Source: a virus
Length of the DNA stretch: 64,000 nt
Virus record (IMG/VR): IMGVR_UViG_3300042314_000343
Span: 39,318-103,317 of that record
Reading direction: 5' to 3' (one strand)
The notes below the pieces were generated by a model that did not search any database, was not told the origin of the DNA, and saw nothing but the letters and a program-made list of their open reading frames with translations. Below, one piece after another: positions 16,401-24,361 of this stretch (position 1 is the stretch's first letter; every line of letters starts with the position of its first letter). The translations under genes and the position numbers were made by a program.

Positions 16401-17193
16401 TTACAAGGGCAGCACCCCATATCTCTATAACACTAGATACAGCGGAGTGCAGCCAAGAGGTGTGTTCAGCCCTCTGACTAATCGTGGAGTTTCTATCCCA
16501 GTTAATCCAGAAAAGACGAGAAACTACGAAATCATTGCGATGCAAATATCGCTAAGATTTGACGAAGACTTCTTCCCAATTTCACCAATTCAAATCTTTG
16601 AGGTACAGGGCAGAAGAGACCACATAAAGTTCTTCCTTGTATCAACCAGTCCAAATGGAAAACGTGCAAAGATATACGCTGTAAACGCAAAGACTGGTCA
16701 GCTAGATGCTAATGTTGGACTTTACATAAATGGCAAAATATCTAAGGACGCCACTCTAACAGTAAAGGAGTGGGCAACTCTAGGAGTTAGCTTCTCTAAG
16801 ATCCTAGACGTTTCTCTGACGGCAGGCTCCATTAGGATCAACGGTCCAATTCTTGCAAACAACATTTCATACTATCAGTCAACAAGTCTTGAAGAGCGTC
16901 AGGACACCCAAGAAAGAGACTGGGAAGATGTTTTGCAAAATGGTACGATAGAGCTAGAGTGGGATTTCTGGGACTCGTTCATTTGGAATGACGTCCTAGT
17001 TCTGACATCAACATCACTTTTTGGTGTATCTCCAGTAGAAATATACAAGGCATTTACAGGAACAAACAGGATTGTGGTAGACGATTATTCTGCAACAGCT
17101 CAGGGGCAGCCAGATAAATTGGTGTTTAAGGATTACCAGTACTCCGTGTATTCCGACATATCATGGTTTAGCACTACTAGGTCAGCCCTATAA
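13420..17193 (+). CDS. Large minor tail protein with concanavalin-like domains
   Basis: 1257 residues with a strong AGGAGG site. The sequence is Ser/Tyr/Asp-rich and beta-dominated throughout. Several stretches resemble concanavalin/LamG lectin folds, for example T-A-E-M-W-L-N-I-N near 304 with L-L-I-N-G-E-E-V near 370, and later A-A-F-Y-G-I-F-K-V. An internal I-L-D-G-G-T-P occurs near residue 725, the same motif that ends two small upstream proteins. It is probably a baseplate or fibre protein that contacts host-surface carbohydrate. Arginine is encoded mainly by AGA/AGG, unlike the capsid genes, consistent with low copy number. Confidence 0.7.
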   Translation: MSRPSNLYAEKIFSEHPVAMWALDEQADYVSIIDEDFRLLSDSSNWTITNGTMEDTVSGPLQSPFPDSHTCLSTTDHEDDSITILSDFVPNIFSVSGGILSFDDLNKDLGTLCIGMYVYSQSENTTGYEIGYSYFDSVSAESVEVTKSFDIETYGKWLHISATFPILDQDVSFKLLFRSKFKQSIVTPTPHTVLYNGLTLGQWSEEFCSTSLGSDVIDIPEEIGFLPEGYKAIEARSYSREDIPGYYLVSGSSIYAKNSGIPLVYGAENSTVIYENLNETEAPSLIVPGLGFLNGNGRYQTMTAEMWLNINSSTFELKRIFGPVFSTDGLYVDGAFLGLKIGNSYSSHYVGEWARPMLVHIRYSESAASLLINGEEVINLVFDQSTINFPDPEVEGVSTDWLGFYAHEHISPILVDCVAIYGYKVPPVVAKRRFVYGQGVEFPENINNAYSGTTTFFDYSFSKYSNNYSYPGAGSWTQGVYNNLDLQKNYLATKSYEKPQLIFDTFGRDIYQEWKQDSLEVTQETSPFFSLKPNSNWNGLNGYIYFDKYQMIDEPVAAFYGIFKVSQLTSSEQVLFRIDDKLQDRYFEIVLVNNIIKYNFKDSNASIETLYQTESVIPGEQFTIGISVKDFVSYFEGNMRPFFGNPSQLSMSVGGRSELSSTFSGKIYSISILNAQSLLTVPYMFSARGIPVDYEYGFDEYDSFVLYDAGDEYFGNDGSYWQHILDGGTPTSFITARALGHTGTYTLRAKEVFDNFDLCVSTSSTWEDYLPLSYFARYVTNEKGKSYYDLDFIQFNIDYPAPNKFSKIDTQGGQWTYGDLYEEYSLPTKKTYEVLSNQLFTGYDNYADLAQRSSFEYVYDTAEAMVKTYVMFSYTSSLKGTLSGKYSNTVSLPKSGIVVPGDDWLTTRYEVVDNSIIYPPAGVNVNQIVMTTQVEIVNPDTETYPIAIRSIQYSPQSLEKSSPTAIGTRFGIDVAPYTQNGFYVDYAANNPFSVYKGSTPYLYNTRYSGVQPRGVFSPLTNRGVSIPVNPEKTRNYEIIAMQISLRFDEDFFPISPIQIFEVQGRRDHIKFFLVSTSPNGKRAKIYAVNAKTGQLDANVGLYINGKISKDATLTVKEWATLGVSFSKILDVSLTAGSIRINGPILANNISYYQSTSLEERQDTQERDWEDVLQNGTIELEWDFWDSFIWNDVLVLTSTSLFGVSPVEIYKAFTGTNRIVVDDYSATAQGQPDKLVFKDYQYSVYSDISWFSTTRSAL

Positions 17194-17195
17194 TA

Positions 17196-17204
17196 TGGTA
17201 TACT
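17196..17204 (+). promoter_or_regulatory. Extended -10 promoter, leaderless start at 17212
   Basis: TGGTATACT, 7 bases before the ATG at 17212, with no ribosome site. It begins inside the intergenic space directly after the tail-protein stop. Confidence 0.65.
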
Positions 17205-17211
17205 GTTGGTT

Positions 17212-17589
17212 ATGAAACCACAAAAACCACGCATGCCTGGTCAAATAGGCGACACAAAGATAAGAGTTATCGAAGAAAACTTTTCAAATTTTGGAACTTA
17301 CGTTTGGGTTAAGCCAAATGGAAAGCCATTCATGGATTCCGACAAGAATGTTTTGTCCATTGAAGGCATGAGGGATGACAAGTCAAAGATTAGAGAGCTT
17401 GCAGACGCTGCAAAGTACTGGGGACAGCCAGATGGTCGTGCCGTATTCTACCCAAACATGAAGAAGATCTCCGATGAAGAGCACTCCGAGCAGGTAGACA
17501 GAATGAGCCAGGGATTAATTCCAAGCCTGAATGACCTTGGTGCTGTCATGGCAGCAAAGAAAACACTAGAACTTTATGGAGATGAGTAG
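17212..17589 (+). CDS. Uncharacterised head-module protein
   Basis: 125 residues. An in-frame TTG lies 6 bases earlier, but the ATG at 17212 fits the promoter geometry of other leaderless genes here and is preferred. The N-terminus is basic and proline-rich (K-P-Q-K-P-R-M-P-G), followed by G-T-Y-V-W-V-K-P-N-G-K-P-F. The rest is helical and charged. It overlaps or touches the portal gene start and is the first gene of the head operon. No family is recognised. Confidence 0.6.
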   Translation: MKPQKPRMPGQIGDTKIRVIEENFSNFGTYVWVKPNGKPFMDSDKNVLSIEGMRDDKSKIRELADAAKYWGQPDGRAVFYPNMKKISDEEHSEQVDRMSQGLIPSLNDLGAVMAAKKTLELYGDE

Positions 17590-17590
17590 T

Positions 17591-19234
17591 ATGTCAGAAG
17601 AATACATTAGAGAAATTAGCCTAGACAGCGTACAAGAAAACCAGGACCAATTTAAGGATCACGACCCGTTTACAAAATCCTGGAATAGCCTAAAAGATTT
17701 CTCTGGAATTGAAAAGAACTTTAAGCGTCGCACAGACAGAATTGAGAAGGCAAATAACGACTCTCTAGTAGACTCAACTCTACAGTACAACAATGTAAAC
17801 GTAATGTCGCTTGAGTACCAGGACAGTGCCCTAGCAATTAATTCTGGAAAAGACGGGGCATACTCAAAAGAGATTAACCCTGGCAAGGTATATCGCAACG
17901 GATATGGACTATTTGACGTAATCACTCCACCATGGAACCTATATGAGCTAGCTAACTACTACGACACATCGTTCGCTAATCACGCTGCTATTGATGCTAA
18001 GGTAGAGAACATCGTTGGCCTAGGGTATGATCTCCAGGCAACAGAGAGAGTTCTCATGGCACTTGAGGCATCTGATAATGATAGTGCAGTAGATAAGGCA
18101 AGAAAAAGAGTTGAAAGAGCCAAGGTAGAGGTTAAGGAATGGTTTGAGTCTTTAAATATGGACGAGTCTATGACATCTACTTTCATGAAGGTGTGGACCG
18201 ACTACGAGTCTACTGGGAATGGATACTTGGAAATCGGAAGAACAGTTGCTGGCGAGATTGGCTACGTCGGTCACATTCCAGCAACCACCATGAGGGCACG
18301 TCGACTACGTGACGGCTACGTTCAGATTATTGGAAACAAGGTTGTGTACTTCCGCAACTTTGGTGCAAGAAATGTAAATCCAATTACAGACGACCCTAGA
18401 CCAAACGAGATTATTCACATTAAGCAGTACTCTCCGCTAAACTCCTTCTACGGAGTTCCAGACATTCTTTCCGCAGTTGGTGCCTTGCAGGGCGACGCCC
18501 TGGCTTCACAGTATAATATTGATTACTTTACCAATAAGGGTGTTCCAAGATATATTGTTACCCTAAAGGGTGCAAAGCTATCTGAGGATGCAGAAGATAA
18601 GATGTTTAGATTCCTGCAGACAAGCCTAAAGGGGCAAAATCACAGGACACTATACATTCCTCTACCAGGAGACTCTGACACAAACAAGGTAGAGTTCAAG
18701 ATGGAAGCGGTGGAGACTGGAACTCAGGAGGCATCGTTTAACGAGTACCGCATTCGTAATCGTGATGACATCTTGGTGGCACACCAGGTACCACTTTCAA
18801 AGATTGGTGGTGGAGATTCTGCTGCAATCGCTGCAGCACTTGCACAGGACCGTACCTTCAAGGAGCAGGTGGCTAGACCAGCACAAAGAAACTTTGAAAA
18901 GGTTATTAACAAGATCATTAAGGAAAAGACTGATATTGTAGAGCTAAAGTTTAAAGAACTTACCCTAACAGATGAAATTGCTCAGTCTCAGATCATTGAA
19001 CGCTATGTTCGAAACCAGGTAATGACTAGGAACGAAGCAAGAGAAGCACTAAACCTACCACAGCTAGAAGAGGCAGACAGCTTTCTTGAGATGACTGCAA
19101 GGTCAGCTGCAGACGCAAGTGCTAATACTAGACAGACTCGTGAGCGAGATTCAGAGAGAAGTTCAAACTCCTCAGATAGCTCGGCTACAGTTGCTGGAAG
19201 AAACCCACAAGGTGAAGGTCGCTCAGTTCAATAA
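17591..19234 (+). CDS. Portal protein
   Basis: 547 residues from the ATG at 17591, which has GGAG 9 bases upstream; earlier in-frame ATGs at 17576 and 17582 overlap the previous gene. The central region (about 90-460) has hallmarks of HK97/PBSX-type portals: N-H-A-A-I-D-A-K-V near 138, H-I-K-Q-Y-S-P near 278 with Y-G-V-P-D-I near 290, and V-P-L-S-K-I-G near 404. The C-terminal 60 residues are Ser/Thr/Arg-rich and probably flexible. The portal is the dodecameric DNA gate at one capsid vertex and the docking site for terminase. Protease and capsid genes follow, as usual. Confidence 0.92.
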   Translation: MSEEYIREISLDSVQENQDQFKDHDPFTKSWNSLKDFSGIEKNFKRRTDRIEKANNDSLVDSTLQYNNVNVMSLEYQDSALAINSGKDGAYSKEINPGKVYRNGYGLFDVITPPWNLYELANYYDTSFANHAAIDAKVENIVGLGYDLQATERVLMALEASDNDSAVDKARKRVERAKVEVKEWFESLNMDESMTSTFMKVWTDYESTGNGYLEIGRTVAGEIGYVGHIPATTMRARRLRDGYVQIIGNKVVYFRNFGARNVNPITDDPRPNEIIHIKQYSPLNSFYGVPDILSAVGALQGDALASQYNIDYFTNKGVPRYIVTLKGAKLSEDAEDKMFRFLQTSLKGQNHRTLYIPLPGDSDTNKVEFKMEAVETGTQEASFNEYRIRNRDDILVAHQVPLSKIGGGDSAAIAAALAQDRTFKEQVARPAQRNFEKVINKIIKEKTDIVELKFKELTLTDEIAQSQIIERYVRNQVMTRNEAREALNLPQLEEADSFLEMTARSAADASANTRQTRERDSERSSNSSDSSATVAGRNPQGEGRSVQ

Positions 19235-19236
19235 TA

Positions 19237-19277
19237 TGTTATAATTATGTAATAATATTGTAAAAGGGAACTATAAT
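19237..19277 (+). promoter_or_regulatory. Two -10 boxes before the protease gene, the second leaderless
   Basis: TGTTATAAT at 19237-19245 and a second TATAAT at 19272-19277. The second lies 7 bases before the ATG at 19285 with no ribosome site. The first would give a leader of about 30 bases. Confidence 0.6.
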
Positions 19278-19284
19278 TAAAGTT

Positions 19285-20625
19285 ATGACTATTTCAAAAG
19301 TTCAGTGGGACACCGAGGGTGAGAATGTTCGCCTCTCTATGCCGTTTAGCAAGGTAGACAAGGAGCGAAGAATCGTCTCTGGTTTTGCTACCCTAGATAA
19401 CGTTGATCGTCAAAAAGATATTGTAACTGCAGAAGCCTCTGTAAAGGCATTCTCAAAGTTCCGTGGCAACATCCGTGAGATGCACCAGCCACTAGCCGTT
19501 GGGAAAATGGTATCGTTCAGAGAGGACAAATACTTTGACCCAGAGACAAAGAAGTTCTATTCTGGTGTCTATGTTTCTGCATATGTTTCAAAGGGTGCAC
19601 AGGATACTTGGGAAAAGGTCCTGGATGGCACCCTTTCTGGCTTCTCTATCGGTGGCCGTATGAACAAGTACGACGACGCTTATGACGACACCACCAACTC
19701 ACCAATTAGAATTATTAAGGAGTACGACCTGATGGAGCTATCCTTGGTTGACACTCCAGCAAACCAGTTTGCAAACATCCTGTCTGTTCAAAAGGTGGAC
19801 GGTATTGACGTAGTAAAGGGTGACTCCCTAAACGTTGAGATTGAGAATGTATTCTGGGATCCAGAGTCTGGCGTAGTAAAGATTTCTGAGAATGACACAG
19901 AGGTTAGCCCAACAACTGGCAACCCAATGCAAAATATAGGTTTCGTTGAAAAGAATGATAACGAAAAAACAAACATGATAAAGTTCTTAGTTGATAGTGC
20001 TAAAGGCATTAATACATCTAAGATTAACAAGGAGGTAAGTCCTATGACTGACACAACAAATGAGGTAGTTGAGACTCCTGCTCAAGAAGCAGTCGTTGAA
20101 GAAACTACAGTTGAAGAATCACAGGTCGCTCCAGAGGCAGATGCCCCAGTAGAAGAAGCAGCAGATGCAGCAGTTGAGGTAACAGAAGTTACTGATGCTG
20201 ACGCCGAAGAAGTTCTTGTAACCGAAGTAGCAGAAGAGTCAGAAGGCTCAGAAGAAAACCAGGTGACAGAAGAGTCGGATGCTGTGACTGAGGATGTATC
20301 TAAGTCAGACGAGGCTCTTGAGACTGCTGTTGCAGACATCAAGGACACCGTTACAAAAGCCTTTAGCGACCTAACTGCAGTTGTTCAGGCACAAGCCGAA
20401 CAAATTGCAGAGCTACACAAGTCACTTGCCGCAGTAAAGAATGAGGTAACTGCAAGCAAGGACGTGTTTAATGAGTTTGGAAAGAGAGTGGATGCCGTAG
20501 AGGCCGACACAGCTTTCCGCAAGTCTGGCGATCTTGGCGAGATCGTACAGGAAACTGAACCAGAACAGGTTCAGAAATCCCTATGGGGCGGACGTTTCCT
20601 CAAAACTGCCGATCTATTTAGATAA
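19285..20625 (+). CDS. Prohead protease fused in frame to scaffold
   Basis: 446 residues. Residues 1-170 are an S78-type prohead serine protease: I-V-S-G-F-A-T near 30, the catalytic His in E-M-H-Q-P (His67), the catalytic Ser in G-F-S-I-G-G (Ser121) and L-S-L-V-D-T-P-A-N-Q near 150. Residues about 254-446 are an acidic, Glu/Val/Ala-rich domain with a helical end typical of scaffolds. An internal ribosome site and start (ATG at 20044) would make that domain separately. The protease matures the procapsid by cleaving scaffold and itself. The start is probably leaderless (TATAAT 7 bases upstream). Confidence 0.9.
   Translation: MTISKVQWDTEGENVRLSMPFSKVDKERRIVSGFATLDNVDRQKDIVTAEASVKAFSKFRGNIREMHQPLAVGKMVSFREDKYFDPETKKFYSGVYVSAYVSKGAQDTWEKVLDGTLSGFSIGGRMNKYDDAYDDTTNSPIRIIKEYDLMELSLVDTPANQFANILSVQKVDGIDVVKGDSLNVEIENVFWDPESGVVKISENDTEVSPTTGNPMQNIGFVEKNDNEKTNMIKFLVDSAKGINTSKINKEVSPMTDTTNEVVETPAQEAVVEETTVEESQVAPEADAPVEEAADAAVEVTEVTDADAEEVLVTEVAEESEGSEENQVTEESDAVTEDVSKSDEALETAVADIKDTVTKAFSDLTAVVQAQAEQIAELHKSLAAVKNEVTASKDVFNEFGKRVDAVEADTAFRKSGDLGEIVQETEPEQVQKSLWGGRFLKTADLFR
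20044..20625 (+). CDS. Capsid scaffolding protein, nested in frame in the protease gene
   Basis: 193 residues beginning M-T-D-T-T-N-E, in the same frame as the protease. The ATG is preceded by AAGGAGGT with 7-base spacing, one of the best ribosome sites in the window and placed exactly at the end of the protease domain. The product is strongly acidic (Glu/Val/Thr/Ala repeats) with a helical region near A-Q-A-E-Q-I-A-E-L-H-K-S-L-A and a basic C-terminus (W-G-G-R-F-L-K). That layout is expected for a scaffold that binds the capsid protein through its tail. Nested scaffolds are known in lambda-type phages (C/Nu3). Confidence 0.8.
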   Translation: MTDTTNEVVETPAQEAVVEETTVEESQVAPEADAPVEEAADAAVEVTEVTDADAEEVLVTEVAEESEGSEENQVTEESDAVTEDVSKSDEALETAVADIKDTVTKAFSDLTAVVQAQAEQIAELHKSLAAVKNEVTASKDVFNEFGKRVDAVEADTAFRKSGDLGEIVQETEPEQVQKSLWGGRFLKTADLFR

Positions 20626-20650
20626 AAAAATCACTTAGGAGGTGAACAAT

Positions 20651-21787
20651 ATGTCGGAAGATATTAAGAAGAATAACCCTGATTCAGCAGGCAACGACTC
20701 TGGTCTATACAACGGAGAAGGAGCTTTCGCTTCAGGTTCAGATGCTGGTAACAATGTTCCAGGCAACTACGCAACTGGTGGTGCCATCGGCAACATTCCA
20801 ACAGCACTAAACGGACTAACAACTGGTCCAAACGCAATCAACCCTTCTGGTGAGGCAGGTAGCGGTATCCTACGCCCAGAGCAAGCACGTCGTTTTATTG
20901 ACTACGTGTGGGATGCCACAGTTCTCGCCAAGGATGGTCGTCGTGTGACCATGCGAGCAAACACCATGGAACTTGAAAAAGTTAACGTGGGAGAGCGTGT
21001 AATCCGTGCAGCTGCACAGGCAAATGGTGACTACACCAATGCTGGTGCATCCTTCACAAAGGTAGAGCTTACAACCAAGAAGATTCGTCTAGACTGGGAA
21101 GTTTCTGCTGAAGCACTTGAAGACGGTATTGAGGGTGGTGCTCTAGAGGACCACCTAGTACGTCTAATGACAAATGCATTCGCAAATGACATTGAGGATC
21201 TAGCAATCAACGGTACTGGTGACAGTGGCGATGGTGCATTCCTCGGTATTATGGAAGGCTTTGTTAACAAGGTAACCACAAATGGAGATGCCCACGAGTC
21301 AGTAGTAACAGTTGCTGACAACGCATGGACTCCAGACGTTATGCAGGACATCATCTTGGCTATGCCACGCAAGTACCGTGCACTTAAGAACAACCTTAAG
21401 TTCTACGCTGGTACTGACGCATTCCAGGGAATCATCAAGCACAACGGTACCCTTGCTGACGCTATTGCAGAGGCATTCACTGGTGCAGCAGGTACACCTG
21501 CTAACCGCCAGGCTTACCTAGACGGTAACGGCCAGACATTCGGTGGTGCTCGCACTACCCGTGTTCTAGGTGTTGACGTGCAGGAAGTTCCTTACTACCC
21601 TGAAGGATATGTCGACTTGACATTCCCTCAGAACCGTATCTGGGGATTCCAGCGTGACATCACTGTAAACCGTGAGTACAAGCCAAAGAAGGACACCATT
21701 GAGTACACCGTATTCGTACGTTTCGGTATTCAGTGGGAGGAAGAGGACGCAGTCGCATTTGCTGATGCAGCAGGTTCGGACAGCTAA
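20651..21787 (+). CDS. Major capsid protein, HK97 fold
   Basis: 378 residues from the ATG at 20651, with AGGAGG 8 bases upstream; an in-frame GTG at 20642 lies inside the ribosome site and is rejected. The N-terminal 75 residues are Gly/Asn/Ser-rich. The body matches HK97-type coats: I-L-R-P-E-Q-A near 75, T-T-K-K-I-R-L-D-W-E-V-S-A-E near 140, G-D-G-A-F-L-G-I near 192 and a late R-F-G-I-Q-W-E-E-E-D-A-V-A-F. It forms the icosahedral shell. Codon use is strongly CGT/CTA-biased, and a strong terminator follows, both fitting high expression. Confidence 0.92.
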   Translation: MSEDIKKNNPDSAGNDSGLYNGEGAFASGSDAGNNVPGNYATGGAIGNIPTALNGLTTGPNAINPSGEAGSGILRPEQARRFIDYVWDATVLAKDGRRVTMRANTMELEKVNVGERVIRAAAQANGDYTNAGASFTKVELTTKKIRLDWEVSAEALEDGIEGGALEDHLVRLMTNAFANDIEDLAINGTGDSGDGAFLGIMEGFVNKVTTNGDAHESVVTVADNAWTPDVMQDIILAMPRKYRALKNNLKFYAGTDAFQGIIKHNGTLADAIAEAFTGAAGTPANRQAYLDGNGQTFGGARTTRVLGVDVQEVPYYPEGYVDLTFPQNRIWGFQRDITVNREYKPKKDTIEYTVFVRFGIQWEEEDAVAFADAAGSDS

Positions 21788-21807
21788 TCTAGTTATCCTT
21801 TAAGCTG

Positions 21808-21846
21808 GAGGGGCTGGGCATTTTGCCTGGCCCCTCTTTCTTTTTT
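21808..21846 (+). terminator. Intrinsic terminator after the major capsid gene
   Basis: A 12-bp GC-rich stem (GAGGGGCTGGGC / GCCTGGCCCCTC, with G-T pairs) around a 5-base loop ATTTT, followed by a T-rich tail. Confidence 0.9.
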
Positions 21847-21860
21847 ATATCTGATATAAT
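21847..21860 (+). promoter_or_regulatory. Extended -10 promoter for the connector genes
   Basis: TGATATAAT at 21852-21860, directly after the capsid terminator, with an AGGAGG site before the ATG at 21878. The 14-mer ATATCTGATATAAT is identical at 41594-41607. Confidence 0.7.
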
Positions 21861-21877
21861 TAACTTAGGAGGTCATT

Positions 21878-22324
21878 ATGTCAAATGAACTAAATAATGA
21901 GGAAAAGGTTACGCCACTAACTGCACGGTTGCAGGATGGAGAGCCAGTAATTCCAGAGCTTAGCGAAGAGTCGCAAGCGGTAGTAGAAGAGCTTGTTAGC
22001 AAATATTCTCAGATGGTAGATCAGTTAGAAGACGATGCCGAAGAGGTAGAGTCTATTGTTGAAGAAATCACAGAAGAGCCAGTAGTTGAGGAAGTCAAGG
22101 CTGCAAAGCCAGAGCCAAAGGCTGCGAAGCCAAAGGCAGCTAAGAAGAAGGATGACGAAAAGATTGTTGCAGTATTCTCCACAAAGAATGTAACATGGAA
22201 TGGCGTAGGAAAAGTTTACAGAGGTTACAACATTGTGACCCAGGAAGAGGCAGACCTATGGGCAACAAGAAGCCACATCCGTATTGCAACCCCAGAAGAG
22301 GTAGCAAAGGAATTCGGTCTATAA
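21878..22324 (+). CDS. Uncharacterised head-module protein with acidic and Lys/Ala/Pro linker
   Basis: 148 residues with AGGAGG ribosome site. Residues 15-70 are acidic and helical (S-K-Y-S-Q-M-V-D-Q-L-E-D-D-A-E-E). Residues about 73-92 are a Lys/Ala/Pro linker. The C-terminal 55 residues form a small domain with F-S-T-K-N-V-T-W-N-G-V-G and V-T-Q-E-E-A-D-L-W. It could be a head decoration or connector-associated protein, since it sits between capsid and neck genes. No family is recognised. Confidence 0.55.
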   Translation: MSNELNNEEKVTPLTARLQDGEPVIPELSEESQAVVEELVSKYSQMVDQLEDDAEEVESIVEEITEEPVVEEVKAAKPEPKAAKPKAAKKKDDEKIVAVFSTKNVTWNGVGKVYRGYNIVTQEEADLWATRSHIRIATPEEVAKEFGL

Positions 22325-22325
22325 A

Positions 22326-23237
22326 ATGGAAATTTTGAGAGTCGCTGAGAACATCACATCAGATGGGGTAGAAGTAACAATCCAGGTCCCAGGTGACCAC
22401 ACAGAATCTGATCATGTTTTGTCTATTACAGACCTCAGCGACTTTTCTATTTTAGAGCAGGAAATTGTCACAGCTGGAGGAGAGTCGTTAACCTTCTACC
22501 TTGATAAAAACTTCGACAACTCATACGACGTAGAACTACTTCTTGACGGAGATGTAATATTCTCCGAAAGCTACGAGGTAGTAAGGCCATATCTTGATCC
22601 ATATGCTGTTGCAGAAACGGCAACAGAGATAGCAGAAATAAGAAAACTAGAAAGACTTTCTAGGGCAATCATAGATTCATTTCTAGACAACATAGATTTT
22701 TATAACAAGAAGGCTATTTATGAGGTCACAGGAAACGGGCTTGACTTAATACCAGTGTGGAAGGACGTAAACAAGATCCTTAAGGTTTACGAAAACAATG
22801 AGCTTGTGTACGATGCAAATGCAGAAGAAAATGATTTTGTTTTTGCTATTACAAAAGATAAATCAGCCATCTACAGAGTCGTATCTGGTGCCAACAACGT
22901 CATTGATGCCAGGGTACCTAGCCTGCCAGTATCTCCAACAGACTATGTAGACTTGTCGCTAACAAGATCAACATTTAGAAAAGGCAATGACTTTGCATTT
23001 GTTCTAGACATCGGATACAAAACTTTGCCATCTTCGGTTGTAGATGCCACAGAGATGCTGGTTGACGATCTAAAATGCGGAAGACTAGACTATTTTCAAA
23101 GATATGTTACTTCATACAATACAGATCAGTACAGAATTCAGTTTGACAAGAGAGTCTTGGAAGGAACGGGAAACATCCTGGTAGACAAAATACTAGAAAA
23201 GTATAGAAAGTCTATTACAAGAGTTGGAGTTCTGTAA
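22326..23237 (+). CDS. Head-tail connector (adaptor) protein, putative
   Basis: 303 residues, start one base after the previous stop. The N-terminal 90 residues are beta-rich (V-E-V-T-I-Q-V-P-G-D-H). After a helical segment (A-E-I-R-K-L-E-R-L-S-R-A-I) comes a domain with L-T-R-S-T-F-R-K-G-N-D-F and a C-terminal helical region, A-T-E-M-L-V-D-D-L-K-C-G-R. The size, the domain order and the position after the capsid gene fit the adaptor ring that binds the portal. The assignment relies mainly on gene order. Confidence 0.55.
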   Translation: MEILRVAENITSDGVEVTIQVPGDHTESDHVLSITDLSDFSILEQEIVTAGGESLTFYLDKNFDNSYDVELLLDGDVIFSESYEVVRPYLDPYAVAETATEIAEIRKLERLSRAIIDSFLDNIDFYNKKAIYEVTGNGLDLIPVWKDVNKILKVYENNELVYDANAEENDFVFAITKDKSAIYRVVSGANNVIDARVPSLPVSPTDYVDLSLTRSTFRKGNDFAFVLDIGYKTLPSSVVDATEMLVDDLKCGRLDYFQRYVTSYNTDQYRIQFDKRVLEGTGNILVDKILEKYRKSITRVGVL

Positions 23238-23686
23238 TGTCAAAATGCGAAACTACTGACTTTATATACCCACTACTTGCAGATGTTTACTATCCGCTAG
23301 TAAAGCAAGACGCACTGGGTTCAATAAAAAAGCAGTGGGTTCTTGACAGAAGTGTTGCATGTAGCCTGGCACCTGCAGGGTCTGCAATGGCAGAAGACGT
23401 TAAGCCAAATGTAAACATTACAAGAGAGGTAATTCTAGTAGGAAGAGTACGCTCAGATATCAGGGTGGCAGCTACAGATTCAAATAACGCAATAACCAAT
23501 GTTCTGATAACCAACATTAGAGATAAGTCTGGTAACAGCATTTACAACGAAACTTCTGGTGTTAGAAACAATAAGACAACCCTTTTCGAGGTTGCTACAA
23601 ATGAGCCAATTGTTGGCCCATTTGGTAAAACAGAATACTTTAAGCTTGTCCTAAAAAGATCGGAGAACCAGGCGGTAGATCTGTGA
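23237..23686 (+). CDS. Head-closure (stopper) protein, putative
   Basis: 149 residues, ATG overlapping the preceding stop (TAATG). The composition is beta-rich, with W-V-L-D-R-S-V-A-C-S-L, V-N-I-T-R-E-V-I-L-V-G-R and K-L-V-L-K-R-S-E-N at the end, fitting the small beta-barrel stopper proteins of the neck. It is second in the usual adaptor, stopper, tail-completion, terminator order. Call by synteny and fold impression. Confidence 0.5.
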   Translation: MSKCETTDFIYPLLADVYYPLVKQDALGSIKKQWVLDRSVACSLAPAGSAMAEDVKPNVNITREVILVGRVRSDIRVAATDSNNAITNVLITNIRDKSGNSIYNETSGVRNNKTTLFEVATNEPIVGPFGKTEYFKLVLKRSENQAVDL

Positions 23687-24360
23687 GAGTTTTAATGAAC
23701 TCTAAAAAGCTAAAAAAAGATTTAGATAATTTAATGAATTATTCTATAGGCTTTCTAGAGGGTGCTCACCGTGGTAAGCAGGTATTCTTAAACTCAGTTG
23801 GAGCCCAGACCATAGAGGTATTAAAAGAATACATAGACTCAAGTGCAAGGGTAAACCCATCAGCCATGCACCATATCTATGAGTGGATGCAGACTGGAAG
23901 CCCAGACGCAAGACTATTTGATATATCTTATACGGTAAGCAATCTTGGCCTTTCTGTAAAATCAACCTTTAGGCAGTCGACATCTCTCCAGGCAGGGTCA
24001 ACTGTACCATTTTATGACAAGGCAAGAATTATGGAAGAGGGAATTCCAGTAAGAATTGAGCCGAGAAGGTCTAACGTCCTCGCCTTTACTGATGATGCTG
24101 GAGAGCAGGTCTTTACTAGTGCAGCAGTAAACGTTTCAAACCCTGGAGGCGATCAGGTACAGGGGTCGTTTGAAAGAACATTTGACTCATTTTTTAATCT
24201 ATACTTTAAGCAATCATTCCTTAAGTCGTCTGGTATAATGGACTATCTGCAAAATCCAGTATTGTTTAAAAAGAACTTCGCTGCTGGAAGAGCTGGTGGA
24301 AAGCAAAAGGGCATATCTACTGGTTACAGGTGGATCGCTAACGCAGGACTAGGAGGATAA
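23683..24360 (+). CDS. Neck/tail-completion protein, putative
   Basis: 225 residues from a GTG overlapping the previous stop; an ATG 12 bases in is an alternative start. The N-terminal 60 residues are helical and basic (S-K-K-L-K-K-D-L-D-N-L). The middle contains H-H-I-Y-E-W-M-Q-T-G-S-P-D-A-R and I-M-E-E-G-I-P-V-R-I-E-P-R-R. This arrangement resembles HK97 gp10-type tail-completion proteins. It lies between the putative stopper and tail terminator, as expected. Confidence 0.55.
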   Translation: MRVLMNSKKLKKDLDNLMNYSIGFLEGAHRGKQVFLNSVGAQTIEVLKEYIDSSARVNPSAMHHIYEWMQTGSPDARLFDISYTVSNLGLSVKSTFRQSTSLQAGSTVPFYDKARIMEEGIPVRIEPRRSNVLAFTDDAGEQVFTSAAVNVSNPGGDQVQGSFERTFDSFFNLYFKQSFLKSSGIMDYLQNPVLFKKNFAAGRAGGKQKGISTGYRWIANAGLGG

Positions 24361-24361
24361 C

